Shown here one piece after another: positions 9,540 to 20,989 of a stretch of DNA of 64,000 bases. The DNA is taken from NCBI GenBank assembly GCA_033977485.1, contig CM066991.1, positions 31,617,850 to 31,681,849 of the forward strand, given 5' to 3'. The notes under the pieces are model-generated. The model saw nothing but the letters and a program-made list of their open reading frames with translations. It did not search any database and was not told the origin of the DNA. The stretch is from Hydrangea macrophylla. Lineage: Eukaryota > Streptophyta > Magnoliopsida > Cornales > Hydrangeaceae. Position numbers and translations under genes: made by a program. Within the stretch, counting starts at the first letter, position 1. Each line of letters opens with the position of its first letter.

Positions 9540-11410
9540 TCTGCAAATCTCCATTTCTGTTGTTTTTCTCTTTAAAACCTCCATTTTAGAGCTTCATTTC
9601 TCCAGAAACCATCATACCTGCACTTCCATCGCTCCTAAACAAATCACAACTAGCAAATCTGGTTTAGCTACATCCTCCAAGGCATCGAAATCCATAGACA
9701 CCTTTGCCAAATCAATAAGAACACCTCTCTCCACTCAATCTGCCTCATATAGACCCCAAACCTTCATAGAACTCACAACCATAGACATCTTCCCCTATGC
9801 TACAGGCCTTGGGGCTGCCTTCTCTGAGCCTTCTCCTTCTCAATTTTATGCCTACCACCCCCTCTCCCCTTAGAATAATTCTTTCAAGAACCAAGCGAAT
9901 GGGCAAGAATCTGGACTTAACCCCCACCAATCAGAGGATGGCCAACTCCTGCAGCGGACTTGCCTACATGGGTATAAAGGGTTGCCTCTGTGAAGGACGA
10001 CCTATGGCAAAATGATGGCATCAACCACGCCATCGTGCTCAGCCAACATCGAATCTCCCTGGACAAGCCCTTATTCTTCTCCATCTTGCTGTTCTGGTCC
10101 CAAGCCTTCAACGTCTTCATGTTATGGTGCAGACCGATGGGGCCAACCATTCAAGACATCAGCTAATTGCTAGGCCCCCATCATCATGGTGAAGAAATTA
10201 TCCATAGCCTCAATGTGGAAAACTATCCTTCACATTTTCGGTCTCTAAATCTAAAAGAGAAGGATCGGTCTCCACCAAACCCATAAAATGTTCACGGGCC
10301 ATTCCTTCCAGCTTGCATGAATACAGAAGTTACTGAGGCGACCGACTATGAGCATGTTGCCTTCTTACTCTACAGGCTCAACAGGTATAACTTCTGCTCG
10401 GCCTCCCAGACCATTACCAAAGAGTACACCTCTATTGGTCTCGCCCTCTCTGTTAGTCAGCCACTAGTTCTGGCCACCTTGGTCCAGTCCCATCTATTCG
10501 AGGTATAAAGTACTCTTTGACACGGGCTATAAAAGCGGTGATATCTTGAGCTGGATTCTATAGCTATGGCTCTGGTCATATTTTCCCACTTTCTGGCCAG
10601 AGCCAGCTTCTAACTTTGTTCCTCTCATCCACTCCTCCTCTTATTCTGATCTTCTTCCCAAGTCATACTATTTCGATGAGTGCTTCTCCTAATTCTATGA
10701 ACAATCTATCCTTTTAACCGAGTAGTAGCATCCTTTCTCTGTTTCTCAAGACTCTCCCACCTTCCTCCAAATAATGGCCAACATCCATGAGGTCAGTGCA
10801 AACGTTACATCTTTCTTTGATGAGGTATATACCAGCTATCTTGCCCCTAGGTACATCATTTACAGTCTGATCCTGGGAAGCAGTAATAACTAGTTTGGGG
10901 TGGAATTCTATCATGCATCCCGTACTCCTAGCGTGACAGTTTGAGCTTGATTATATGATTCCCATCTCTCTTTACCGAACCCTCAACCCAGACTAGGTAA
11001 AAATAAACCTGCTTACCACTCCAGCCCACTCAGGAATGGTGTCCTTCCTCTTCTAGTGACTGAAATAGCGAGATTCACATATTATAGGAGACCACGATCG
11101 AGGTTCTAGATAGGCTCTTTCCTAGACCAACAACTTCAGCCAGTCAGGCTGAAATCACTGACATGCTTGCTGCTCCTTAACCTGCCAGCAAGAAGAAGAA
11201 AAAGACAACAAAAAAGAATATGTGCCCTATTCAATCCAGTACCATTGCCTTTAAAAATTTTTACAAGACCAAGTACAACCGCCTTTGGCCAGTCATGATG
11301 TACATATTTCTGTGCAACCGTTTGGCTGGAATTGACCTTTAGCAAGAAGTAAAAGGGATCAGTGCCTGGAAGAAGTATGTAGAAAGAATTCATCTAGTGC
11401 CAGAGCCAGG
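9540..11410 (+). pseudogene. Plant mobile domain (aminotransferase-like) pseudogene, 5' portion
   Basis: Decayed coding on the plus strand, opposite in direction to E's pol. Recognisable segments are a PMD core near 10090-10180 (FWSQAFNVFMLWCRPMGPT, then DIS.LLG) and, at 10317-10508, EHVAFLLYRLNRYNFCSAS...ITKEYTSIGLALS, matching the conserved EHIAFLLYWL...ITKE part of PF10536-type proteins. A Lys-rich linker and CNRLAGIDL follow at 11190-11400. Several stops and frame changes make it non-functional. In plants PMD proteins occur both as host genes (MAIN/MAIL family) and inside Tat retroelements and MULEs; the position here favours an element-borne copy. It is cut near 11410 by element D. The probable 3' end is at 20634-20910. 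Confidence 0.72.
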
Positions 11411-13902
11411 TGACAAACAACGAATATTGCATATCCATGTGCCAATATAATATATATATACAATGCTCATTTAATCCCCCAAATTCATAGTTTTATATGC
11501 ATATTTCAATTAATATAATTTAATGGTGATGTCACTCAACTGTGTGTAATTATGTGCTTTTACATATTTTATATGTTTAGGTGAAAATGAAGTGAAATAA
11601 AGGGAAGGAAAGAAGTAGCAACCACATTGAAGTATTTCTCATATATTGTGTTTGTCAAAACTTGCATAGTAAAATTTCTGTAAACTAAAACTAAAAAAAG
11701 AACAAATAAGGAAAAAAATACTGTAAAGGAAAAATGTTGTCAAGGCTTATGCCTTGACAATGACATGTGTACACATATATGTATATAAAAGATAAATATT
11801 TGTCTCATTCTCTTTTTTTTTTCTCTCTCTCTCTTTCTCTGCAAGTTTTATTTTCAACTGCTGTCAGAAAAAGAAGAAAAATGGGAGGCACGAAGAAAAA
11901 TTTACCAAGCATCTCACTCTCAACCCTGTTCATGACGAATTGAATGACAAATTTTCATCAAATGTTCGTCTATAAATTGAAGGCATAACAAGCAGAGAAC
12001 GCGGACAACAACAACATCGCAACATAAAGAGATGATACAACGCACCATTTTAGAGAGAATAGTTTAAGGAGGTTATCATGTGAGCACTTCATAGTGCCCC
12101 TAGGAGTAGGAAACTTAAGTTTTTTCTTTGCTTTTTCTAGTTCTAGAAGTAGTAAAAATTTACTTTTATGTAATTGATGATTTCATGTTAAAAAATATGT
12201 AACAAAATTTTGTGTACTGTATTTCTCAAATTGAAATATTTGTTTTCTTGTAGGTCCTTTGCTAATTTGTAGTAGTAAATATTCCTATTAAAATTTTTCT
12301 TTAATATTTTTAGTATAGTTAGTACTTGTAGTTGTCCCCTAAAATAGTTTGAAACCCCAAATTTTCAGTTTTTATAACAAAAATTTCATTCACTCGAAGA
12401 CAAAATTTGTAAGTAAATGTCAGATTTCTTTGCTACATAGTTGTTATAATCACCTACTAAAGCCCCAAGCACACCCTATCCATATCTCATTCTCAAATTA
12501 GATTAGGATTTGGTTTGGCCTTGCTTGTGTTCTTGGAGTTCAATCACTTTGACCCTACAAGAATTCAAAGTCAAAGGTTTAGTTTAGTATTTTATTTTTG
12601 GTTCAGTATTTCCATTTACTTATGTTTTATTAGCTTAGTTGTACTAAACTTTGTTATTTTGCAGATTCCACAAATTCAACTCCAACTCATGTTAAGTGAA
12701 GAAAAAGTGTATTAATATTATATTTCACTCTTACCTTGGTGTTATAACCTTGATTTTAATTGGACAGTCATTGTGTACATCTATTCAATCTTTCTTTAAA
12801 AAAGTTATTTAGAAGACAGTTTCAATTCCAAATGTTCGGCTAAAACTTTAATTGGGGATATGTAATAAAAACATAAAAACCACAACTTTTGTACACTAAT
12901 TTTAAATGGGCAAATTTATCTAGATGGGTAGTTTTTTCATTTATGGCAAAAAATATATATGTACATATAGTTTATGACAATTTAACATGTTTATAGGCTA
13001 TGGCTATATTGAACGTCAAAATGTTACATATTTGAAATTAGAATATAATTATGTGAATTGTCAAATTATGTCTTTTGTCATAAAACACCTAGCATACACA
13101 AACAATTCATTTGACAAAGTTTATATTTCAAGTATGTGCATATATATATATATATATATATTTCTATCCATTAATGGACATGCAATTGTGTAGTGGTAGA
13201 GTGGTGTGGACTGTGCGCCGAATAACCCACGTCCGCGACGGGACACGGTTCGAACCTGGCTACTGCCCAATTGCCTCTTTATTTTTCTTTAAACCAAACG
13301 ACGTCGTTTCATATCAAACTTGACACAGTTGATATGACTTCGACTAGTACAAGTTTATTTTTAAATAAAGAATCAGTCTGTTTATAAATGTCAAATCCTT
13401 TTCAAAAGCACAAAAGTTGTGTGATCTAGTGCTGGTTTGCATATTCCCAATTCCTTTAAATCATTTCTCCCAAGTTAATTAATATTCCCTGTTTTTAGAT
13501 AGCTTAGATTAAATATTTGTATTATTTATATCTTTAGTTATAATAAAATTCAAAAAGTTCATTTCATGTAAATTTAGCTTTTATTTATTTTTCTTCATTT
13601 TCTTAGTAGTACCTTAGTTAATTTATTTTTTACTGTTAAAATCTATACCGTAAACTACTTAGAAAAAAATAGCTTTTAATTAAGTTTTACTGCAAAAATA
13701 TTAAAACTAGTTGTTTAGGAAAAGCACCAAAATTTTATCATCTTTTATTTTCTTTTTAGGGACAAAAATAGTTACTGCCTATCCTTATAAATTTAATTTT
13801 TCGTTCTCTGTTGGTTCGACCTGGTCTTACCAGAACATTATTACTTGTACGACCACCTACACTTAGGTGTTGATAAGAAAATGCGTCACTAGGATGTCGT
13901 CA
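11411..13902 (+). repeat. 5' LTR of element D (about 2.5 kb)
   Basis: The 3' edge ...gtcgtca at 13902 is fixed by the primer site. The last 100 bases resemble the LTR end of element C (gttcgacctgg...cacctacacttaggtgttg). A TATA box (gtatataaaagat) lies near 11780, followed by a long pyrimidine tract (ctctctctctt). It contains TA microsatellites and a tRNA-like segment. The start is uncertain by tens of bases. Confidence 0.65.
13191..13256 (+). other. tRNA-like pol III box A/box B segment inside the D LTR
   Basis: tagtggtagagtgg (13191-13204) resembles a D-arm/A box. GGTTCGAACC (13247-13256) is a perfect B box/T-arm core. Spacing is about 45 bp. No full cloverleaf or acceptor stem is evident, so this is a tRNA relic or SINE head rather than a tRNA gene. 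Confidence 0.4.
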
Positions 13903-13907
13903 AGTTT

Positions 13908-13926
13908 TTGGCGAGCTTGCCGGGGA
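13908..13926 (+). other. Primer binding site of D (Athila type)
   Basis: TTGGCGAGCTTGCCGGGGA, close to the TTGGCGCCGTTGCCGGGGA of element C. It starts six bases after the LTR end. This sequence class is typical of Athila-like plant elements. Confidence 0.88.
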
Positions 13927-14235
13927 ACGGTTAAAATAAAAAATAAATAAAGTTAGGTCTAAAATTATTTCTTCCACTATATATATATATATATATCTAT
14001 TTTACCTTATAAATAATGTAGTTTTCTTTTTAAGAAAATAGTTATTATAAAAATATATATATGAAAAAGAACTATAGATAGTTTTTCCTTATTAATTATA
14101 TATATATATATATATATTTATAAGTATCTACATGTCTATCTTCCTTTTAAAAAAAAAAAGACATACATATATAAGCATATCTTCTAAAAAAAAAATAAAA
14201 AAAAAAATCAAAAAAGAGTTTTTGTTTTACTTAGC

Positions 14236-14239
14236 AATA

Positions 14240-14285
<46 letters not shown>
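14236..14285. repeat. AAT trinucleotide microsatellite
   Basis: About 15 units of aat in the D leader. TA dinucleotide tracts occur at 13139-13160, 13977-13996 and 14097-14117. A poly-Asn reading frame over it is an artefact. Confidence 0.95.
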
Positions 14286-14316
14286 TTTTTAAAACTAGGT
14301 TTTTCTTTTACTTCAT

Positions 14317-16140
14317 ATGTCCTTAGATGCTACTGAAGATTTTTATCAAGTACCACATAATTATAATATTTCTTGTGATTCATCTAGTATACAGTTTCCT
14401 AGAATCATGGCTGAAATTGAAGGCATAGAAGGAATAGTTGATTATGCTCATAGTGAACATGGGGAAAATATTCCACATTTTGTTTACCAGAACGTGAACA
14501 ACGCTCTTTACGTGATCTATTTACCCCAGAATAAAACATCACTCCTTGCATCACTCTACCTATATAGGAAATTTTCACTTTAGACAAGGCATGATTCCAC
14601 TAGTGCAAACTTTCCATGGAATGGGGTCAGAACGTTGCTTATTTACATATCTGTGAATTTGATGAAGTTTGTAGCTTGTTCTCTGATAAAAGCTATCCTA
14701 TTGAAATAATCCGTCTCAAGTTTTTTCCTTTTTCTTTAAAAGAAAAAGCTAAAGCTTGGCTTTTATCTCTCCGTCTTGGATCTATAACTTCATGGCATGA
14801 TATGAATGAAGCCTTTCTAAAAAGAATTTATCCTAAAAATTTAACTAATAGCATGATGTGTCAAATTAAACTTTTTACTCAAAAATAAAAGGAACCTAAA
14901 GTTTGGGAACGTTTTAAAGATCTCCTGCTAGCTTGTCCACATCATGGATTTGAGAAATGACGTCTAATTAATTTCTTTTATGAAGGATTAGAACCAAAAT
15001 CAAAGAAAATAGTTGAAACTAAGTGTCAAGGAAAATTTTGAGTAATTATGCCAAAGAGGCTGAATCATACTTTGATTGGCTTGGAGAAAATGCTTCCCAG
15101 TAGGAAACAGAAGAAATTGGTAGGAAGGAAAAAGCTAAAAGTTTATACCAATTACAATCAGAAGATGAATTAACACTGAATATGAAGAATTAGCACGTAA
15201 AGTGGAAGCTATAATAATAGAAAAAAATAATTCACCTAAGAAGAAAGGAGACCTTTGTGACAACTGTCATACGTTAGGATATCCTATGAATGAATGCCCT
15301 AACAGTTCAAATTTTCAAGAAATTGCTCCAGTAGAGATAAATGCTGTGAATAATTATAGGGGTCCCCAAAACTCCTATGGTAATTCATACCAGTCTAACT
15401 GGAGGAATTCTTCAAATCGTTTGTATACCAAAGAAGGTAATTTACAATTTCAACCTCAATAGTATTCTCCTCAAAATAATTAGTCGTATTTACCTCCACC
15501 TCAATTTCAACAAACACAAAATACATATCCTAATAAATAGAAAAATTCTAATGTTTATATACCTCCACACAAGAAAGTGCAAGAGAAACCCTTACAATCT
15601 ATGATGCAGCAGTTACTGCAGATCATGTGAAAACTACAAACATCTATGGATAGGATAAATAATCGACTTGATTCTATGGGAAAAGGCATTTTTTCTGCCC
15701 AACCATAACCTAATCCAAGGGGACAACCACAAGGTGATCCCTCAACTTCTGGTACTAATCAACATGAACAAGTAAAAGCTATAACTATACTAAGAAGTGG
15801 TAAGTCAGTTGGACAAGAAATTTTACCTTCCTTAGAAGAAATTAAGCGTACAAATAAGGATGATAATATGCTAGAAATTGAGGAAGAAATGGATGAAGAT
15901 AGAATTGCTAATGAAGTTGAAATTGAAACCTTTGAAAAACAACAAATTTCTCAAGAAAATGAAACATCTAATTTACCAGTGGCAAAAGAAACAGAGGAAA
16001 CTCCTGAATATTCTCCTCAAATTCCTTATCCACAACGTTTAAGAAACACCACAATACTAAGAATCAGGAATGTTTAGAATTATTTAAACAAGTGCATACT
16101 AATATTCCTCTCTTGCGATTAATCAAGTACTTGTTTATAC
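14317..16140 (+). pseudogene. Athila-like gag pseudogene of element D
   Basis: ATG at 14317. Retrotrans_gag features are visible at 14616-14888 (KFFPFSLKEKAKAWLLSL, ITSWHDMNEAFLKRIYP), including the usual L.DKAKAWL-type motif. A partial zinc-knuckle-like region (LCDNCHTLGYPMNEC) lies at 15256-15298, a Gln/Asn/Pro-rich linker at 15360-15600, and an acidic stretch ending PQIPYPQRLR, typical of the Athila Gag-protease border, at 15868-16070. Frameshifts and stops (14583, 14888, 15462, 16077 and others) break it. Confidence 0.88.
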
Positions 16141-16199
16141 AAAATTTTTAAAAGATTTATGTACTGTCAAACTTAAGCAAAATGTAAGAAATGATGCGT

Positions 16200-18301
16200 A
16201 TTCCGCTGACTTCATAGAAGAAATTAATTCCATCGTACAACAAAATTTACCAACAAAATTTAAAGACCCTGGTACACCAACAATATCTTGTATTATTGGA
16301 AATCACAAAATCAATCACGCACTCCTTGACTTAGGAGCTAGTGTAAACTTGTTTCCTTATTATGTTTATCAACAGCTTGGATTAGGGGAGCTAAAGCCTA
16401 CTCGCATGGTATTATAACTTGCTGATAGATCTACAAAATGCCTGCGAGGAATTTTGGGAAGTTGTTCTTATCAAAGTTGACAAATTTATTTTTCCAGTAG
16501 ATTTTGTCATCCTTGATACGAAAAAAAGTAATAGATGCTAATGTGCAAATACCAGTCAATTTTGGAAGGCCCTTCTTGGCTACCATTGATGCCGCTATTC
16601 GATTCATAGTGGTATGATGACTGTAGTATTTTGAAATATGACTTTAAACATTAAAATTTTTTCTAATCAATAGCATCAAGAAGAAGATGAGAATATTGAA
16701 GAAGTTATTGCTATTGAATCCTATCACGAGAATATTTTAACTTGACTTGTTATAATGACCCAGTAGAATCTGTTATTAATAACTCTATTCAAAAACTAGA
16801 CAATAGTAATCTACAAAAACATCTTATGAGTTAAGTATGTTTTAATGAAGATTCAACAGAAGAAATAATTCAAGAAGCAATGTGGACTACACATTTTGAA
16901 CCATTACCACCAAAGACTATATTAACACTTCCATCTAATTTGCAAACTCATAGTGGGATTTAAAAGAACTCCCTAAAGAGCTTAAATATGCTCTCCTTGG
17001 TAATAATGATACTTATCCCGTAATAATATCATATCTTTTAGACTCCAGTCAAGAAAATAAACTCATTAGTATGATTCAGAAGCATAAAAGTGCCATTAGT
17101 TGGACTATAGCAGATTTAAAAGGATTAAGCCATTCAATAACAATATATATCTTGAAGATAATGCTAAAACCTCAAGAAAAATGCAATGAAGAGTTAATCC
17201 TATTATGCAGGAAGTAGTTAAGAAAGAAGTTCTCAAGCTACTCAACATGGGCATTATATATTCAATATCCGATAGTGAATGGGTAAGTCCAACACAAGTT
17301 GTGCCGAAGAAAGTAAGAATTGCAGTTGTTCCTAATTCAAAGGGAGAATTAATTCCCACTCGTGTCACTACTGGATGGCATGTATGCGTAGACTATAGAA
17401 AACTCAATGCTGTAACTTGTAAGGATCACTTTCCTTTACCTTTTATGGATAAAATGTTAAAAAGAATAGCGGGCCATAAGTATTACTGTTTTCTAGATGG
17501 TTATAGTGGATCCAATCAAATAGAGATCGCACCAGAGGATCAAGAAAAAACTACTTTCACATGTCCATTTGGAACTTTCGCCTATCGCCGAATGCCCTTT
17601 GGTTTTTGCAACGCACCTGCGACCTTTCAAAGGTGTATACTAAGTATTTTCAGTGATATGGTAGAAAAGAATTTAGCAGTTTTTATGGATGATTTTTCAA
17701 TTTTTGGCAAATCCTATGATGATTGCCTTAGCAATCTTCAGAATGTTCTCTAGAGATGTGAATAAAAAAGTTTAGTTTTAAAATGGGAAAAATGTCATTT
17801 TATGGTCACTAAAGATATTGTCTTAGGACACATTATTTCTGAAAATGGGATACAAGTAGATAAAGTCAAAATAGATCTTATAGCTAATTACCTATTCCCA
17901 AGACTGTAAAATACATCCGTTCATTCTTAGGACATGTAGGTTTTTATTGCCGATTCATAAAAAATTTTAGTACTATTTCTAAGCCTTTATGCCAATTATT
18001 GGCCAAAGCCATACCTTTTGAATGGACTAAAGAATGTCAAAACTCCTTTGAGCAATTAAAATAGCATCTCACTACTGCACCTATTATGCAATCTCTTGAT
18101 TGGAGCTTACCATTTGAATTAATGTGCGATGCAAGCGACTTTGCCATTGGAGCTGTCCTAGGCCAGAGAAAGGATAAAAAGGCATCAATTATATACTACG
18201 CCAGTAAAACTCTGGATAGTACTCAAATGAACTGCTCAACTACTGAAAAAGAATTGCTAGCCGTGGTATTCACCCTTAATAAATTTAGGCAATACTTGAT
18301 T
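16200..18301 (+). pseudogene. Athila-like protease-RT-RNase H pseudogene of element D
   Basis: Protease: ALLDLGASVNLFPYYVY near 16320-16375, with the Athila-type DLGAS active site. RT: a clean stretch at 17205-17753 with CVDYRKLNAVT, FLDGYSG, TFTCPFGTFAYRRMPFG and the catalytic motif FMDD (near 17690) intact. Several stops follow to 18085. RNase H: 18086-18301, with FELMCDASDFAIGAVLGQ and STTEKELLAVVF. The frame ends at YLI where unrelated sequence begins, so the C-terminal RNase H and integrase are lost. Confidence 0.9.
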
Positions 18302-20542
18302 TTTCACGTCCCAACCCGTCTCGGGCGGATTAGGACACATGTAACAAAGACCACACACAATTTTTGCCTCAAGCTACTAAGAAAACCATGAATTAAACTT
18401 CATAAAACTAGTTTATAATGATAAAACAGCTCCCAAGGGTAAAATGGTCATTAATAAAGTATAGCAAATTTTAAATCAAAAGGTAAGTCTTTGTGTTTCG
18501 GTTCCAAAGCAAAAAAAACGGCGTGCGAATCCAAATTTTCTAGCCCCGGATTGATCCGCACCAGACCCGAATTAATCCGAATTCTGCAGATAAGTTTTCC
18601 TGCTCCTAAAACTCTGTTTAAACAGTTCAAAACATTCCCAAGATCTATAATTGATTCCGATTATCATGAAAACTTTTGGAAACACCTCCCAAACACCCAT
18701 ACACATATCCACAACATTTTTAGTCTTTCCAAAATATTTAGAAACATAATCCAAGTATATTCAAATGAAGAACTAGCCATGGAAACTCGAATTTCACAAA
18801 CTAATAAGAAAAAGGAATGTTCTTGACAAAGTGAGCTCAAACCTCAAGTAAATTCCATGGAACTTATGGAAATCATCTTTAACATGAAACCAAGTTCTTC
18901 CAACATTCAAACATGTACATGATCTCATTTGAAAAGTTATTTTTAACATTCAAAAGCATTAACCCTTCACTAGACATCAACTTGCATCACATTACTCTAA
19001 TTACATACATGATCATTCAACATAAGGAAAACAAGATAAGTTTTACAGCTACTAGCTCCTTTCAAATTCACTCCCAGCATACATAACTTGCAACTTGCAA
19101 ATACAACTCATAGTTAAGTGCATAAAAAACCAACATTACTCAACTTAGCATATTACAAGTCTCCCAAAAACCAAAGGTACTTATACCTTGACAACAAAAG
19201 ATACATTTTAAACATAAACTAACTAGGGATATGAACATATTCACATGGACACAACTCCCACGCCCAACCCACCGTATGGATCATTTTTTCTCGTTCTCCC
19301 GTTCGGTACTTGCGATGGTTATTCAATAACCACAACAGAAAACATATTTTTCGTTTAAGCTTTTGCTTAGTGAGAGAATTAATCATGCTATTGGAATGCT
19401 TAATATGCAAATACAACAATCATTAAAACATTAACAAAATGATCTCCGGAAAGTCAAGTAATTCCAGCCACCACCCCTGGGTCCTTCTCACCCTGGATCT
19501 TTCTCACTTTTGGCGCATGTAGCGCAACACACACTCTCTTGTGACCTCGAAGGTGTCACCAACATTTCATTGTGGTTATCACCACGTCCTACTCATTAAG
19601 GACTTTCTATCCCTTATAAATGAGACCTATAAATGGTGACCACTACTTGACTTCCCTTTGATCCACATAAGCATATAAGCAACTTTGGCATACAACATAG
19701 CAATTTACATATAATTCACATGTTTTACCTCAATTTCTTCAACATATGATCACAAGTCTATGAATGAAGCATTCTTTGATAATAATTATCACATAAACAT
19801 ATATAAACACCCAATTTTGGGATTAGAACACTCACCTCTTCGATTCTTAACCATTAAAGCTCCTATAGTCCCGATTCAAGCTAGAACCAAACCCAATTCT
19901 TATTCTAGAGTAATGCTACACAATTTTGGTACAATAAACATCGTCTATCAAGAACGGTCGCCAAAAAAACATTACCAAAAATAAAATTAAGGATGTGCAT
20001 ATGATCCTATTATCTCCATGAGTCCAAATCCGGTCCCGGTTTGTGAATCCGACATCGGACGACGAAAGAATGGCAAGAAACGTCGTCGATGAAACCGTCG
20101 CCGACTTCAGAGCTCTCCATTCTCTATATTTTCTGTACATTTTGTCAATGAGATGCATATGCTACATGCATGTGTTGTCATTAACTTTCTCTTTATTGCA
20201 TTTATACCTCCCAATCTTTCTTAAGCTTTACTATAAAACCCCCATGTTAATGATGTTAACTACCCACCTTTTCTAAATTGATTTAATCTATGTCCCACGT
20301 GGGTCCCAAATGTTGTCCCACATAAATTGTAAGATTGCTATTAAACCTACCAATTATGAGCCATATTCAAATACGCCCTCACATAGGTACCAAAACTGGT
20401 CCCTTACCTGTCATAAGACATAACATTATCTTTAAACATTTAAACAAGTATTTATATAAGCATATAATGGCATCTAAATGCAAGTTATATTAACTAGACA
20501 CTCATTGGGTCCCACTTTTATACTAGTCCTACTTATTACAGG
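18302..20542. repeat. LTR-like block of an unidentified element (possible solo LTR)
   Basis: Sequence unlike D begins with (t)ttcacgtcccaacccgtctcgggcgg, which looks like a degenerate TGTCACG... LTR terminus, and ends with ...acttattaca. Flanks TGATT (left) and GGATT (right) match at 4 of 5 positions, weak support for a target duplication. No pol coding was found. It contains a TATA-like cttataaatg near 19614. Family and orientation are unknown. Short ORFs here carry no recognisable domain. Confidence 0.4.
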
Positions 20543-20633
20543 ATTTTTATCTGTGTTCGCATTTGAACACCTTTTCCAACTGTGGGTTCATATCCCCACC
20601 TTAAACCATCATGAGCAGTAATTGACCTGACAA

Positions 20634-20910
20634 GTGAAGATTGACCAAGCCATCTTGATCTTGGAAGATAGGATGAAGAAAACCAAAGCTAAAAGGGAAA
20701 CTAACAGGCAGAACATGGTCGTAGCTGACAATGCATTGAGTAAGCTCTACCAAGATACAAAAAAGCAGGATGAAACTTTGAGCTTCTCTACTAATGGCCA
20801 ACTAGTGAAACCTTCAGCTATAGCGGGCCAAGCAAGATGAGCATCGGGCTGCGAAGATTTGAAGCTCCCTGGCTGAGGAGCTGGAGAAATTTGTATCAGC
20901 CTAGTGGGCA
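20634..20910 (+). pseudogene. Probable 3' end of the PMD antisense gene of E (coiled-coil tail)
   Basis: The plus frame encodes a charged helix-like segment (MKIDQAILILEDRMKKTKAKRE...NALSKLYQDTKKQDE), followed by stops and a tail VGIALVHF. It has the same strand as the PMD fragment at 9540-11410 and is the next E material to the right of D and the LTR-like block. A coiled-coil C-terminus is usual for element-borne PMD proteins. The link to the 5' part is inferred from position. Confidence 0.5.
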
Positions 20911-20989
20911 TTGCCCTTGTACATTTTTTGAAATTTTTTTTATATATACCTTTGTAAATCTGTGCCTTTGTCACTTACTAATTGGAAAA

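Larger units (their letters stand above)
11411..18301 (+). mobile_element. Element D: Athila-like Ty3/gypsy element, 3' truncated
   Basis: Plus strand: LTR, Athila-type primer site, gag, protease, RT and the start of RNase H, then the sequence breaks off at about 18301. Integrase and the 3' LTR are missing. D interrupts the PMD pseudogene of E. The left edge at 11411 is an estimate from similarity to the LTR start of element C (ccccaa...tatgcatat). Confidence 0.82.

Noticed and set aside
9540..11410. Host MAIN/MAIL-type PMD gene
   Set aside because: Stops throughout, and its place beside the 3' LTR of a Tat element on the opposite strand fits an element-borne antisense ORF better.
14132..14326. 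ORF with a poly-Asn run
   Set aside because: It arises from the AAT microsatellite in the D leader.
18491..18826. 111-codon plus-strand ORF in the LTR-like block
   Set aside because: No recognisable domain, AT-rich low-complexity context, and inside a probable LTR.
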